A stretch of 64,000 nt of DNA from Gnetum montanum (lineage: Eukaryota; Streptophyta; Gnetopsida; Gnetales; Gnetaceae): contig MNCI01023302.1 in the NCBI GenBank assembly GCA_015680685.1, forward strand, positions 1,464,930-1,528,929, in the 5' to 3' direction. Shown in pieces: positions 1 through 11,575 of the stretch. Position 1 is the stretch's first letter. Each line of letters opens with the position of its first letter. A program made the position numbers and the translations under genes. The notes beneath the pieces were generated by a model. That model saw nothing but the letters and a program-made list of their open reading frames with translations. It had not been told where the DNA came from and searched no databases.

Positions 1-334
1 ACACTTCCCTCATTTGCATATAGAAGTTAGAAGTAGCGAAGCTCTAGCGGATTGATCACCCCAGAGATAGAATNTAGATTCTCTCACCCTTATCTCCTAG
101 AATGTGGGGTCAGTACGACTTGGCTACGAGCACCTAGAGGTGTGTACGGCTAGTCAAGGAATCGGCTGCTTATCACACTTAGGNACAACAACAAGTAAGT
201 CTGGGAAGACAATGAATGATTAACCCCAAGTGTTCCATGGGGCGTTTCAGCATTTAGTCTGCAGAGTTCGACTGGATTGCACGTGCTACGCTCGTTTCGT
301 ATGGTTGAGTGTAGGGGTACCTCGCCACTCATCA
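1..334 (+). mobile_element. Right end of an LTR, Athila-like, continuing off the left edge
   Basis: The segment ends with the block that closes the other Athila-like LTRs here (a 'gttgagtgtaggggtacct' run, then 'cactcatca'), so it is the right end of a plus-strand LTR. The right target duplication is probably GTTGG (335-339). The uninterrupted 3' LTR of element B has this site once, at 24536-24540, which shows that this LTR inserted into B's 5' LTR. The first 60 or so bases match the other LTRs poorly, and there are single unknown bases at 74 and 184. Whether this is a solo LTR or the 3' LTR of a full element cannot be told. Confidence 0.7.
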
Positions 335-799
335 GTTGGGATCATTGTGGAAAGTACTTTTTAATTGTGGGATTAGTTTTTTCTTTGGGCATATGTCATT
401 TTGAAGATTATTATAGTGGTTATTTGTATGGAAGTACGTGTCTTTTGAGAAATATGGTATTGTTTTTTCATAACAAGGTCTTCATGTTGTCCTATTGCAT
501 CATGGTATTGTTTTTCATGAAATGACTGTAACTGTTAGGGGTGGATATGTGTGGTTATGTTTAATTGGGTGGGTTGTGCTTATGATGTGTTGGCTTAAGC
601 TAGTCGGATTGTATATATGTTTTCGCAATGATGCTTGTGATGGTTGTTGGTGAGTGATGCTAGCATGAGGTTGTGGATCGATTAGTGATGAGGCACCCTG
701 GAGGTAGTATGGATTGACCCCCACTATGATACATTGGTGAGGCTCCTATCTTAGGCCTCATCTTGAGAGTGGGAGAGCATAGGTGTGATCGTCCCTACA
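335..799 (+). mobile_element. Element B 5' LTR, left remaining piece
   Basis: This piece aligns along its length with 24536-24999 in the 3' LTR of chromovirus B (for example the shared 'gagaaatatggtattgtttt'). It is bounded on the left by the LTR ending at 334 and on the right by element C. Together with 17764-18732 it is what remains in the window of B's 5' LTR; the rest lies off the left edge. It holds no gene. Confidence 0.85.
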
Positions 800-804
800 G
801 CTGG

Positions 805-1656
805 TAATGAATCATGGTTTGCTAGACCCCGATATCGGATCCCTGATATAAGGTACATGATATCGCAACCTAGATAATGATATCAAATACACAATATCGT
901 GATTCATGTGTAGGCCTATAAATATAAGATTCAGGTGCATAGGAAGGGAGGAGTTGATAAGTCTTAGGGTAGAGTCATTTTGTTAGTTTTCAGTTCTTTC
1001 CCAAGTGCATGCTTGCAATGTGATGATTGTAATTGTACGGAACCTTTGTTTGAGTGTGACGTACTTGGACATGCACATGATCGACAATAAAGATTGAGAT
1101 TACTCCATCATTGTAGCATTCACTTAGCTTTTAATTACTTTAATTGTTGATTATTCATTGTTGTCTTTTTAGTTAATATTTTCTTTATTGTTATTTACAC
1201 TTCCTATTGTTAACGCAGAATGAGTACGACTTAATCACAAACATTTAAGTGTAGCTACTTGGTAACCCAGTAGCATATCTAGTAGTGCTCAAGTAATGTG
1301 TGCATGGTAATCCCAAAAATAGTACATGAAGTTCAAGATGTGTATAGATGATTAAAGACAAATGCTCATCACACTTAGGTTAGTATAGATTTCATTTTCC
1401 ATTGTATATTATCTTAATTAAGATTGTTCCCCATTGTCTCTAGGAGTAACACTAGTTTAGTATCACATCATTCATCTCACTTTGGACTAAACCATATTTG
1501 ACAAAGCAAATACTAGTCCAAGTGGAAAGACAATGAACTGTGATCAACGTGTAGCTATCTAGATGCCACAACTAGTTTGTCTATGGAGTTCGACCGGATC
1601 GTGCGTACACGCTCATATTTGTATGGTTGAGTGTAAGGGTACTTAGCCACTCATCA
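805..1656 (+). repeat. Element C 5' LTR
   Basis: This 852-bp LTR pairs with 16893-17763. The expected 5' TG is TA here ('taatgaatcatgg' against 'tgatgaatcatgg' in the 3' LTR), a G-to-A change after insertion; the right end is the usual TCA. U3 carries a cluster of GATATC-type motifs at about 830-900. A TATAAATA box lies at about 918-925 and an AATAAA signal at about 1086, so U3, R and U5 can be placed roughly. Confidence 0.85.
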
Positions 1657-1657
1657 T

Positions 1658-1670
1658 TGGCACTATTGCC
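1658..1670 (+). other. Element C primer binding site (tRNA-Asp type)
   Basis: The sequence 'tggcactattgcc' starts two bases after the LTR. It matches the complement of the plant tRNA-Asp 3' end (TGGCGCCGTTGCC) with two changes. This primer is typical of the Athila/Tat clade. Confidence 0.75.
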
Positions 1671-1788
1671 AAGAACAGTGCTAGTTATTTAGATTAGTTA
1701 TATCATTCAAGATCGTTATAACGAAGAATTAACGATATATCTTTTAGAAAGAAAGTAATTGCAAATAAGTCACACATAATTCACAACA

Positions 1789-4172
1789 ATGTCTCTCTCA
1801 TAAGACTATTATAACACAATAACTAGTGAGGCAATTCATTGGAGAACCAATAAAATTTATGATGAAGACGAAGTTTAGAGTACTCAATCTTATGTAGGAG
1901 TTTCATATGTTCATGGACACCTCGATGATACTCAAGGACTCTTGTCATCCAACTTTGACACCTCTAGTGAGGATGGGACATCTCCTAGAATGGGGGGTGG
2001 AGGGGTGGGGGGTTGTAAGGCCTTAGACCTTCTCAATAATTAACAAGAATTTATCCGAGGATGATTGGAATACTTACAAAAGTCATGATGAGTCTTCCTG
2101 TTCTTTCTCTTCCTCTGCACTTTCAATGTTAGGCCATGACACGGATGACCATTTCTCAAGGGGTTGGCGTAGAAATAGAAGTCGAACCCACGAGCAAAGC
2201 CAAGAACGCTAACATGAACAAAGACAACATCGTCCCAACTTACCAACTCATAACCTACTTAGTGACAATGAATCCCTGTTGGTCACTAAGAGCCTAATGT
2301 ATATACTAGAGGATATTTGAATATTTCGTAGGCATCGCAAGGAAAGCTGTCTACCCAGGCTTAATTTAAATAACTTTTCCAAGTTCTCAGGACACTATGA
2401 GTTAGATTCGCAACATCATTTACAAGCCTTCTACAATGACTATGCATGGAACAATATTGATAATGGGTGACAAAAACTTAAGCTCTTTCCTATAACACTC
2501 GTTGGCCAAGCAGAAGTATGGTACAAGTCTTTAAAGCTAAAATCAATTTGCAGTTGGTACATAATGGTAAAACTCTTTACTGAAAGATATCAGACCTATG
2601 CAAGAGTGTCAGCTTTGAGGAGAAAAATCCAAGAGTGGAAACAAGCGCAACACAAACCCTTGGACATGGCCTTTGAAAGATATTATTCGTTGTTAAATAA
2701 TTGCCCAAGCCATGGGTTCTTCAAGGAAAGGCTAATGTATCACATCATGGATGGGTTTCATAATGAAACAAGGGAAACCCTAGGGATGTATGCCCTAGGT
2801 CAACTATATGAACTACGAACCCACCATTTCTAGGAGCTTATCAAGAAGGTAGCAAAAGAAGAAGTAGAAATAACTAAATGGGAGAATGTTGAAAGATCTT
2901 AATAGGACCAAAATCTCAAAATCACAAAGGTCCATGAAGAGGAGAAATCAACTTACCTCACGGAGGTGGAATCATCTTTGCCAATACTACAATCACTAGA
3001 TGAAATTGAGACAAAGATTAATAAAATGATAGAACGAGCAATGAAAAATGTGGAGAATATGCAAACACTATTAGAGGTGGAACCATACACGAACACTCTG
3101 ACAACCTGAATAAGAAGAGGATGCCAAACTTAGAAACAGGATAGAACTCGACAATCAAAAAGAAGGGTTGAAGAAATAAGGGCAGGAGCTCAACTACAAA
3201 TCATAAGTATTAATGTGACATTTTCCTGTATGATCACCCCAAAGGCCAATGCCCAATATTGTCACATTTACAGGAGCATTGGGGAGGAATGTTACATCCA
3301 AATTTTGTACAGAAATACCATGTTCAACCATAGTGGCGAAACCCCTAGTCATGGGGAAGGCCACTATCAAACTGGTCACACCCTTCATACCATCTGAACC
3401 CAAGCACTTATTATGTTCAGCATCTTGTTTCCCCAACTAGATTAGCATCCTCTACTTCACCTCATTGGTATCATTCTTCTAAGTGCTATTAAGCCATGTC
3501 CTCTCCAACAAGATCACCACCTCATATTCTTTACACTTCTTCTCACCCTCAATATTCTCATCTTTCACCTCCTCCTACATCACCACCAGTTATGCCAGAA
3601 GGTTTTGCACCACAGCACCAACCCATGAACGTTACTTGTGTTGTTACTATCAATAGCAGTGGAGGTCCTCCACAATGTCAAAAGCGTTCTTTCTTTAGGC
3701 ATGATCGTAGAAAGAGATAGCATAGTTTTGAACCCACTACATCCACCAACTCAGCATAAGTCCAGCGCTGTGATGCATCTTACCCTTCAAACTCCATGCC
3801 TCCTGTTACCTTATTCAAGCCACCAACTAGCACTCCAACAACCATGCGGCCCAATGAATATAACCATATAGGGAGACACATCAATCCTTGCATACCATCT
3901 TACGGTCACAAGTTCCATAGTGGGTCAACTCATTCTCACATGACCAAATCTTATACTCTGGCCCACTATGCCTACTTCAATCAAGTGTGTGAACCCTAGT
4001 TTGGATACATCACAAGACACACAGTGGTTTGGCTATGACTAGACTCCAATATTTCCAACATGCATGGATCCTAATTTTCCATTTATTAATTCTAGCCATG
4101 CTCAAAGGTTTAGTCATGGGGAATATCCTCCATTCTAACAAGCAGAATTAGTAAATATTTTTCCTTTTCTTT
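1789..4172 (+). pseudogene. Element C gag (decayed)
   Basis: This is a relic of a retrotransposon Gag, the structural protein of the virus-like particle. The ATG at 1789 opens with Met-Ser-Leu-Ser and hits TAA at codon 5, where element E has CAA. The best-preserved part is 2564-2833, in the capsid region, with 'LRRKIQEWKQAQHKPLDMAF' and 'LMYHIMDG'. A Pro-rich C-terminal segment follows (about 3490-3990). Near 3965-4140 is a block shared with E around 'FPTCMDP'. No zinc knuckle and no aspartic protease motif is seen, unlike G, F and D. Stops and frameshifts are many. The homologue is at 58614-60661 on the minus strand. Confidence 0.8.
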
Positions 4173-5725
4173 GATTTTCCAATTTTTTGTTTTCTAGTTT
4201 TTCATTTTTCAATTTGTTGTTTTATCTTTTTGAGGGTAATATCATCAATGAATAAAGTACTCACATGACTTATTGGTTGAGATGTTGTTCTATGCTATCA
4301 AGTCACAAGGGACTAATTATTTGGACAGTGAGCCCACAACATCCACCCACCCATTTTATTAATAAGAGGTTCTACTCTAGGTATGATGATATTCTTGTTC
4401 TCATTAAAACTTAAAGTAATTTTGTATTCATTATGCTCAAAGCAAAGAATAATGGACTAAGAGGGAATGGCTAGTGTGTGACATCAAGGGTACTTGTGGA
4501 TTCTCTTTGGTGACATCTATATGTGCTATCATACAGCTTGGTTGTACTAAAATCCTTGTAGATCTAATGAAAAATGGAAGTAAGAGTAATAAATGACACT
4601 CAATAAAGAAACTTAATGTTGTTATGGAGGGTCCCATTGGAAAGACATGCATCCATGCTTGAAGGTTGGTAGATTCTCTAGAACACTTTTGGAAAAGACA
4701 AAATGCCAAAGTGGCCAGACAAAGAAAAAGAAAAAGAATGAAGAAAAGCACAAGAAAAGATCAAGAAAAAAATGTGTGCTGCAAAAAAAATTCCAAATCA
4801 CTCCTCCCTTGGACAAAATGCCAAGTGATCATATGCCTTGCTGTCATGGTGCTCTTATGGTTGTCCATCATTGGATGAAACAATGCGATGTCACTGATTA
4901 GAGGCATGGACTTGGTCTTGATTTTGGCGTGAAGGGCTAATGACACATTGATCATGCCCTACACTCAGGATTCATTGTGCCCAGGGTTAGTTACCTCATG
5001 TCTTGATCTCTGCAATCCCTTCTACGATTTGTCTCACCTCACTGTCCATGTATTTTTGACTTGTGTCATGTGTAGCATAGAATTCATACCTCATCATGGT
5101 GGTATTTACATGTGTGTGTTTTGTTGCACTGGTGCGGATTGCATTTAACCCTTTTAGTGCCTACGGACATTTTAAGGTGTGGTGACATAAGGACATGATA
5201 GGGAGGAACTTGCTTTGGGGAGGATCCACTTGCATAACTTTTGTAATTTTCACTCATTGCACATCCACCACATCATCTTTAACCCTCCAAGTATTGCATT
5301 GCTATAATTATCCTTTCCTTTATCATCATTTTAATTCAAACATTCTTGTGTACCACTACATGTCCTTTTTCCTCACCCTATTCATGAACTTCATTGTTGA
5401 ATTCCACTTCATTACACTTTTGGTGCCTTTAGGTCTCTTCGACGTTACCCTAGATCTTTCGAATTAACCTTAAATCCTTCATTTTTGGCCTTGAAAATTC
5501 AAAAATTTATCAATTTTGCCAAGTATCCTATTTTAGAAGGGACGCGATATCAGGTACCTAGTATCGGTTTAAACGCAATATGGGATCTGCGCTGGTAGGT
5601 ACACGATATTGCGTCTACAAAAACTATATATATGGACCCCCTGGCATACGTCAATGTCATTTTTCAGTATTGATGCGAGGGGAGTTGTTGCAATTTTCTT
5701 CCACAAATTTTCCAACTTACACACC
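4173..5725 (+). other. Element C non-coding spacer with conserved boxes
   Basis: This 1.5 kb between gag and the D insertion has no convincing reading frame. It contains two short blocks also found in D, E and G (and one also in F): a 'ggaaagacatg...ccatgc' block at 4632-4666 and a 'ctttggggaggatccact' block at 5212-5234. Near the right end is a GATATC-motif cluster with a TATA-like stretch, listed separately. The region corresponds to 56750-58500 in element E on the other strand. Confidence 0.7.
5541..5640 (+). promoter_or_regulatory. Candidate internal promoter upstream of ORF2 (element C)
   Basis: The motifs 'gcgatatc', 'tagtatcgg' and 'acgatattgcg' lie close together (5541-5613), followed by 'actatatatatgg' at about 5623-5635. 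This is the arrangement found in the U3 of the LTRs (GATATC cluster, then TATA box), but inside the element. Element E has the same arrangement at 56824-56915 on the minus strand, about 0.5 kb before its ORF2 start. Promoter function is inferred from layout only. Confidence 0.4.
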
Positions 5726-6533
5726 TGATGAGCGACGAGGTACCCTTATGCTCAACCATACTAATATGAGCGTTTCACACATGATCTGGTCGAATTCTAA
5801 GGACTATGTGCCTATGCGCCTTCATGGAACAATAATGGGTTGATTAATCATTGTCTTTCCAAACTTACTTGTATGTCACAGTTGTATGGTTAAGTAAGCT
5901 TAAGGTATATGATTTTTATGGTTTTTATGTTTTTTATATCTTGTGCTAATAAGGAGGGGAGAGAGAAGTAACTAAGTAACTAATCTAATTTAACTATTCA
6001 TTAACTAAGTTCTAAGTACTCCTAACACTAGTATCCGTTCCCACTTGCCGTACACATCCTGAACTAGTGCAACGCTGCTGGGATTACCAAACGCTAATTG
6101 TTACTGGGTTACCAAGCAGTACACGCATGCTTAAAGCAGTTGTACTAAGTGTATTTAACTAAGAGAGTTGTAGGGTGAGAGAAATCATTAATTAACTATG
6201 AAAGCATTAAATAATAATTAACACTAATTAATCTATTTTGTATGTTGTAAGGTTTATCATAAAGTTTGTCTGTATTTCCATACACAAAGTGTGCTTAGGT
6301 ACACAATGCTCGAATAAAGATTCGTTCACTCTATGACTCCTACTGCGGGCATGCAGAAATAATTCTAACTCTGGAGGGAGAAAATGGCAAGAGTTTGGCT
6401 AAGGGACTAATTCTTAACTGTGGTAACTAAGGGTGCTACCTCTTATTTAGAGATAAGGAGACAAGCCGCAATATTGGGTATCCGATATCGCATGGTCTAT
6501 CTGATATTGCGTACGTGATATCATGGTTCATCA
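5726..6533 (-). repeat. Element D 3' LTR
   Basis: This 808-bp LTR has plus-strand ends 'tgatgagcgacgagg' and 'ggttcatca', so the LTR begins TG and ends CA on the minus strand. It matches 13981-14320 closely over the shared part, and the LTRs of F more loosely. U3 (right side, about 6470-6530) carries several GATATC motifs. Confidence 0.9.
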
Positions 6534-6550
6534 TACCCCCATGATTGAAT
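6534..6550 (-). other. Element D polypurine tract
   Basis: On the minus strand the bases next to the 3' LTR read 'caatcatgggggta'. The same ATGGGGGTA tract precedes the 3' LTRs of F (39975) and G (43931), and a close form precedes E (53393). It would prime plus-strand DNA synthesis. Confidence 0.8.
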
Positions 6551-8455
6551 GAAAACTCGTCCTCGAGTTGCTTAGAAAATATTGGGAAGGTATGGGATTA
6601 TTGATTGAATGACTATTGATGATGGAACGGGGTGACTAACTCAATGTGCCTAGTGAATGGATCAACAATACAATACATGACAACATTAGTGTTCATGACC
6701 ACAAAAGTGCACACTATTCATAAATGACATCCAACCTTATTGGTGGCTGAAAGAGAAGAAGGAGAGAGAGAAAAGAATAAGACATGTTGCTGTCAATGCC
6801 AATATTGCACCTACCATTGCTCATCCATAACCATGCCACCAATCTTGCTCCTTTCGTGAATGTTCCAGTTCTAGTCCATCCTATGTGCATCCTCCAGACC
6901 CAGTCCATTGTTGTATGATCTCCATCTGCACATACAACATAGTCACAAATGAGTGAGGGTAGATAAATCACAATGTAGTTGATATCTTGCCTCGATGTGA
7001 AGTGCATTGGCTGAGTTGTGGTTATGGCAGATACTGGTTTTGGAGTTTTAACACTGGTAACTACCTAAGGTGTAGGGGTTAGGAAAAATTGAAAAATTTG
7101 TGCCCAGGCCCCCATGATGAAGAGCAAACCTCCGGTAGCGATAGAGTGGAAAAAGATAAGTAATAAGAAAGGTGGAGAAAAAGTAACAACGGCAACGCCA
7201 ATAAAATGGATGTCCTGGATGGGGATGAAACAAAAATTGGTGATTGCATGAAATGTTTAAGGGAAAGAAGTTAATAAGTGCACCAAAAAGGAATGCCAGT
7301 GGGTCCTCCCCAAAGCAAGCTCATGCCCTTGATGCCCTGACAGACCCACAAACCAAAGAGTCTGTAGGCTCTAGGAATGTCATTGGGAAGCAAGAGTTAA
7401 AAACTTACCCATAAGAAATTACCAAGGAAGAACAATGCATCAACCAAGATACAGACTAATGATAAAATCGGCAATGAGGTGAGAAATGAAAAAGAAAGGT
7501 GGAGAGGAGAGAATGGAATGGAAACCCAAAAAAAAGGTTGTGTAAAGTCCCTTGTGTGTTTCATGTTTAATGTGATCGAGTAGGAATCATTCCAAATCCA
7601 GACTCAAACCAACCACATTCAGTGACTTCGCGTCAACACATTTGACCCCCATCCTCTTAGAGCAACAAGAATTCCTCTACAAAAGGTCACCACCATTCCA
7701 AGGAGAGCAAGATGGAGGACCAGGAAGCAAGAAGGGCCTTAGTTAGAGGAAACCTTCAGGCATGGGTAACATGTCTTTCCAGTGCCATAACCAGTGCATG
7801 TAGCCTAAGATCATTATTGTGTCTAAGGGGTGTGCTTTGAATTCTCACTATTTTTTTTGTGTTTTTCACATGAGAACCACACCATGCAAAGACTTATTTT
7901 TATGAACTTAGCTTTCGATGATTTGATGAATGGTCAGAATGGTGAAAAACCCAAAGAAAAAGCATCCTAGCACTCAAGAGAATAGCCAGTACAAATGCAT
8001 AGAATCCCTGTGAGGTCACACCCTTTTCATCCTTTGATTCTTTCCTTAGTTTGAGAAATACCCAATCACTAATTTGTTAACAGTTTTATTAAAGAAAGGG
8101 ACTATATAGTTCCAAGCCAAGGAAGACCATTGGATTTTATGGATGTATGAACGACGTGGACTCATTGCCTATTTAATCAAAAGAACCATACCTTAGTGTC
8201 AACATTGTATTTCAAAGGTAAAATCCAAACATTATTAATCGATATGATATTATTCATACCACCATCATGAACACTTATTGGGTGATGAACAAAATAAAGT
8301 AATCATACAAAGAAATGGTAAAAATATGAACAATGGTGTAAAACAAAAATAAGAAAGATTAAAGAAATGTGCAAAACAAAAATGTGTAAAACAAAAATAT
8401 GTAAAACAAAAATGTGTAAAACAAAAACTTAGAAAGAACTAAGGGCCTTCAATGG
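6551..8455 (-). other. Element D 3' non-coding region
   Basis: This 1.9 kb between integrase and the polypurine tract shows no convincing gene. It contains the conserved 'ctttggggagga' box (7293-7316) and the 'ggaaagacatg' box (7751-7787), both read on the minus strand. At 8330-8430 there is a short A-rich repeat of 'gtaaaacaaaaat' units. F has the homologous region at 38172-39974. Confidence 0.75.
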
Positions 8456-9570
8456 TTAGCTGAGGTGGCCATCTCCCCCATGAATGAGTTGGAAGGAGGA
8501 GATCCGAAATAATGAGCAAGGTTGCCCACTTATCGAGGTAGCATATATTCTGGCTGACCTAAACTCATGGAAATGTTTTGTTTGTTGCACATTAACTAAT
8601 AGTCTCTTATCTAGGCTCTCAGGTTTATATATGGTCATGGCCCTTGAAGGAAAAGTTGCATAAATAATGTAAGGTCCTTTCCGTAGTGTTTGAAATTTGG
8701 TCTGTTGTGACACATGTGTGGGGTTCCAGTAGAGAACCTTATCTCCTAGTTGGTACTTAACTCTCCTAATTTTCAGGTCATGAAGTTGTTTATTAAATGA
8801 CTTGTGCAACTCATTAGATGATAGGGAAGCTAGTCGGTTCTCATCTAGCAAGTTAAGAGTCATTAACCTTTGTTTTTGTGCTAGATCAAGGTCAATGTTG
8901 AGGCCACATGCCATGGTTAGTGTACGGAACTTAGTTTGGATAGGGAGCATTAGAAGTTTTCCATACACTAACTTGTAGGGAGAGTAGCCTATAAGGAGTT
9001 TCCATGTGGAGCGGTATGCCCAAAGAGCATCATTCAGTTTAGTGCTCCAATCTCACCTATATTTGCTAATAGTTCTAGTCAATATATTGGTAATCTCCTT
9101 GTTGGTGACCTCAGCTTGACCATTTGCTTAGGGGTGGTATGGTGTAGTCAATTTGTGCTCAACACCTAAGCGTTGCATTAGCTTTTGAAAAGTTGCACCT
9201 ATAAAGTGTGTACCATTATCTGAGATAAGTGCATGTGGCATACCAAACCTATTGACGACTTCTTGTTGAATAAATTGGGTAGTTGTAGATGATGTACAAT
9301 CTTTAACAGTAGCTACTTCAACCCATTTTGTTAAGTAGTCTATGACAACTACGATGTAAGCTTTTCCATTGGACATTGGTGTAATGGGCCCCATGAAATC
9401 GATTTCCCAAATGTCAAAGGGTTCTAATAGTTAAATCCATTGATGCAGATCCTCCATTCTAGCAGTCATTCCCCCATCACATTGATAGCATTCACAAGAT
9501 TGGATGAAGTAATGGGTGTCCCGGAACAAAGTAGGCCAATAATACCCTGCAAGCAGGATCTTAATAGTCG
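8456..9570 (-). pseudogene. Element D integrase (decayed)
   Basis: This is the retrotransposon integrase, which inserts the cDNA into the chromosome. The zinc-binding His/Cys region is near 9480-9600 (HEGPCGDH; CECYQC). The catalytic core follows: first Asp in 'WEIDFMGP' (about 9398), second in 'ISDNGTHF' (about 9215), Glu in 'NGQAEVTN' (about 9115). A stop (CAA to TAA) separates the second and third catalytic residues. The C-terminal part, 8456-8968, is open for 170 codons and includes 'LGDKVLYWNP' and a tail 'RLLVNVQQTKHFHEF' that recurs in F at about 38000. The enzyme is broken as it stands. Confidence 0.85.
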
Positions 9571-9571
9571 T

Positions 9572-10600
9572 TCATCTCCCAGCATAGTGATCCCCACAAG
9601 GGCCCTCATGAGCATCTTGGAGAACTCTTAGTTGATCTCTATTGGGAACACACCATCGAACCAAGCCGTCGAGACATACTTTGTAAAGTTGTCCATTGAT
9701 TTCCATAAAGTACTTGGCTCTGTGAAGAAACTGTTGTTTCTTCTTAAGGTCTAACTCTTGTGGTGTTTGTTGGGTACGGAGATAGGTCAGAATGCTACTG
9801 TACCAGTTTGTCTCCATGGTTGATTGGTCATTCACTACATCGGCAAAGAGGAACTCATTAAGGAAGTGATTGGAAATAGGATACTCATCCTCTTTGCTAT
9901 CCCAGCGCAACCGAGATAAATGATTGGCAACTACATTCTCGGTGCCTTTACGATTAATCATCGTTAGATCGAACTCTTATAGGATTACTAGCCATCATAT
10001 AATACAGGGGCTTACCATTGGCTTATTTATGAGGAACAGAATTACACTATGATACATGTGTATGAATACTTTGTATCCTAATACATAGTGCCTACATTTT
10101 TCTAGTGCAAACACTACAACCATTAATTCTTTTTCTATAGTAGTGTAGTTAAGTTGTGCACCAGCTATACTTCTACTTGCATAGTGGATATAATAAAGAT
10201 GTTTTTGATCATCTAACTATGTAAGTATGACTCCTAAGGCATAGTTGGATGCATCAGTTATGACATGGAATTGTTTGGACTAGTTAGGAGTTTGTAGAAC
10301 GGGTGTTTCTACCAGCTTCTGCTTCAAAGTTTGGAAGGCTAGTTCGCATTCCCTGGTCCACTTGAAGGGTACATCCTTTTTTGTTAACTCTACCAATGGT
10401 TTGACAACCTTTGAAAAGTTCTCTATGAATCTCCTATAGTAGCCAGTGTGTCCAAGGAATGACCAAATGTCTTTGACAGTTTTCGATTGACGGGTAATTC
10501 CTTGGATGATCTTGATTTTCTTAGGGTCTACCTCTATCCATGCATGTGAAATTTTATGCCCAAGTACTATGCCTTCTTGGACCATTAAATGACTTTTCTG
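9572..10600 (-). pseudogene. Element D RNase H and linker to integrase (decayed)
   Basis: This domain would degrade RNA in the RNA-DNA hybrid. The region opens with the RT-to-RNase H connection (10280-10585, containing 'WSFLGHTGYYRRF'). RNase H motifs follow: 'TDASNYALG' near 10240 and 'IEKELMVVVFALEK' near 10110. The third acidic position, normally TDH, reads MYH here, so a catalytic Asp appears lost. The open segment 9572-9961 carries 'RKGTENVVANHLSRL', the usual end of RNase H, and leads into the integrase His/Cys region. In-frame stops lie at several Gln or Trp positions. Confidence 0.8.
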
Positions 10601-11575
10601 CTAGTTGAGCCTTAGATTAGTCTCTACACATCTTTTTAGCACTTGCTCTAACCAATCCAAGGCTTGATCAAAACTTGCTCTGTAAGTGGAGAAGTCATCC
10701 ATAAAGACATCCACACCATTTTCTATCTGCTGCTGGAATATGCTTAGAACTAAGCGTTGAAACATGGTAGGGACATTACACAAGCCAAACAACATTTTTT
10801 TGTATGCAAACGTTCCCCAAGGATTGGTGAATGTGGTTTTGGCATGGTCTTCTGGGGCTATTTGTATTTGGTTGTATTCGCTATAGCCATCCAGAAAATT
10901 ATAATAGCGATGCCCTACGATTGTGTCTAAGACTTGGTAAACAAATGACAATGGAAAGTGATCCTTGAATGTTGCCATGTTTAGTAGCCTAAAATCGATG
11001 CACACCCTCCATTTGACTCCCTTTTTAGGCACGATTACTAAGGGTCTAACCCATTCTCTATCATCAATGGGGCATATGAACCCAGCCTTTAGAAGCTGTT
11101 TGATTTCTTCTTTTACTACTTCCTTCAACTTTGGGTTCAATTTCCTCTGTGGTTTTTTTCGAGGCTTCATGGAGGAGTCAGTGTAAATCCTGTGCTGGCA
11201 TATCCTAGGATCTATTCTAATTAATTCTGGATATCACCAGGTGAAGGCTTTTGACCACTTGTTTATTACCTTGAGCAGACTTTCTTTTTGTTGCGGAGCA
11301 AGTCTTGCATTGATGATTACCGATTTTCCATTCTTAAGGAATGTGTACTCCATACCAGTGGGTAATGGTTTTAGCTCTAGGGGCTCTTGTTTAAATTTCT
11401 TGGGAATTTCCAACTTTCCCTAGTTAATGTTTTCTAAGTTAGGATTGGGAATTTGGCGATGGACTTGCTCTAATGCATCAATGTTATCTATGTAAGCGCA
11501 GGTCAAACCCTCAGTCAGTTCCATGCATAGAAGTGAGCTACTTTCTTGATCAACTATCAGCCACTAGGTTTCTTC
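10601..11575 (-). pseudogene. Element D reverse transcriptase (decayed)
   Basis: This is the retrotransposon reverse transcriptase. The long open segment 10601-11170 (189 codons) carries, in order, 'VIVPKKGVKWRVCIDFRLLN', 'DHFPLSF', 'YNFLDGYSEYNQI', 'MLFGLCNVPTMFQRL' and the active-site 'VFMDDFS' (10691-10705), where the two Asp are intact. The stretch 11171-11575 is the protease-to-RT linker with stops. FMDDF in place of YxDD is usual in Athila. This is the best-preserved enzyme domain in the window, but it is not joined to an intact polyprotein. Confidence 0.9.

Noticed and set aside
4437-4901. Overlapping open frames on both strands in the C spacer
   Set aside because: The region is non-coding in all sister elements and the frames are not conserved in E.
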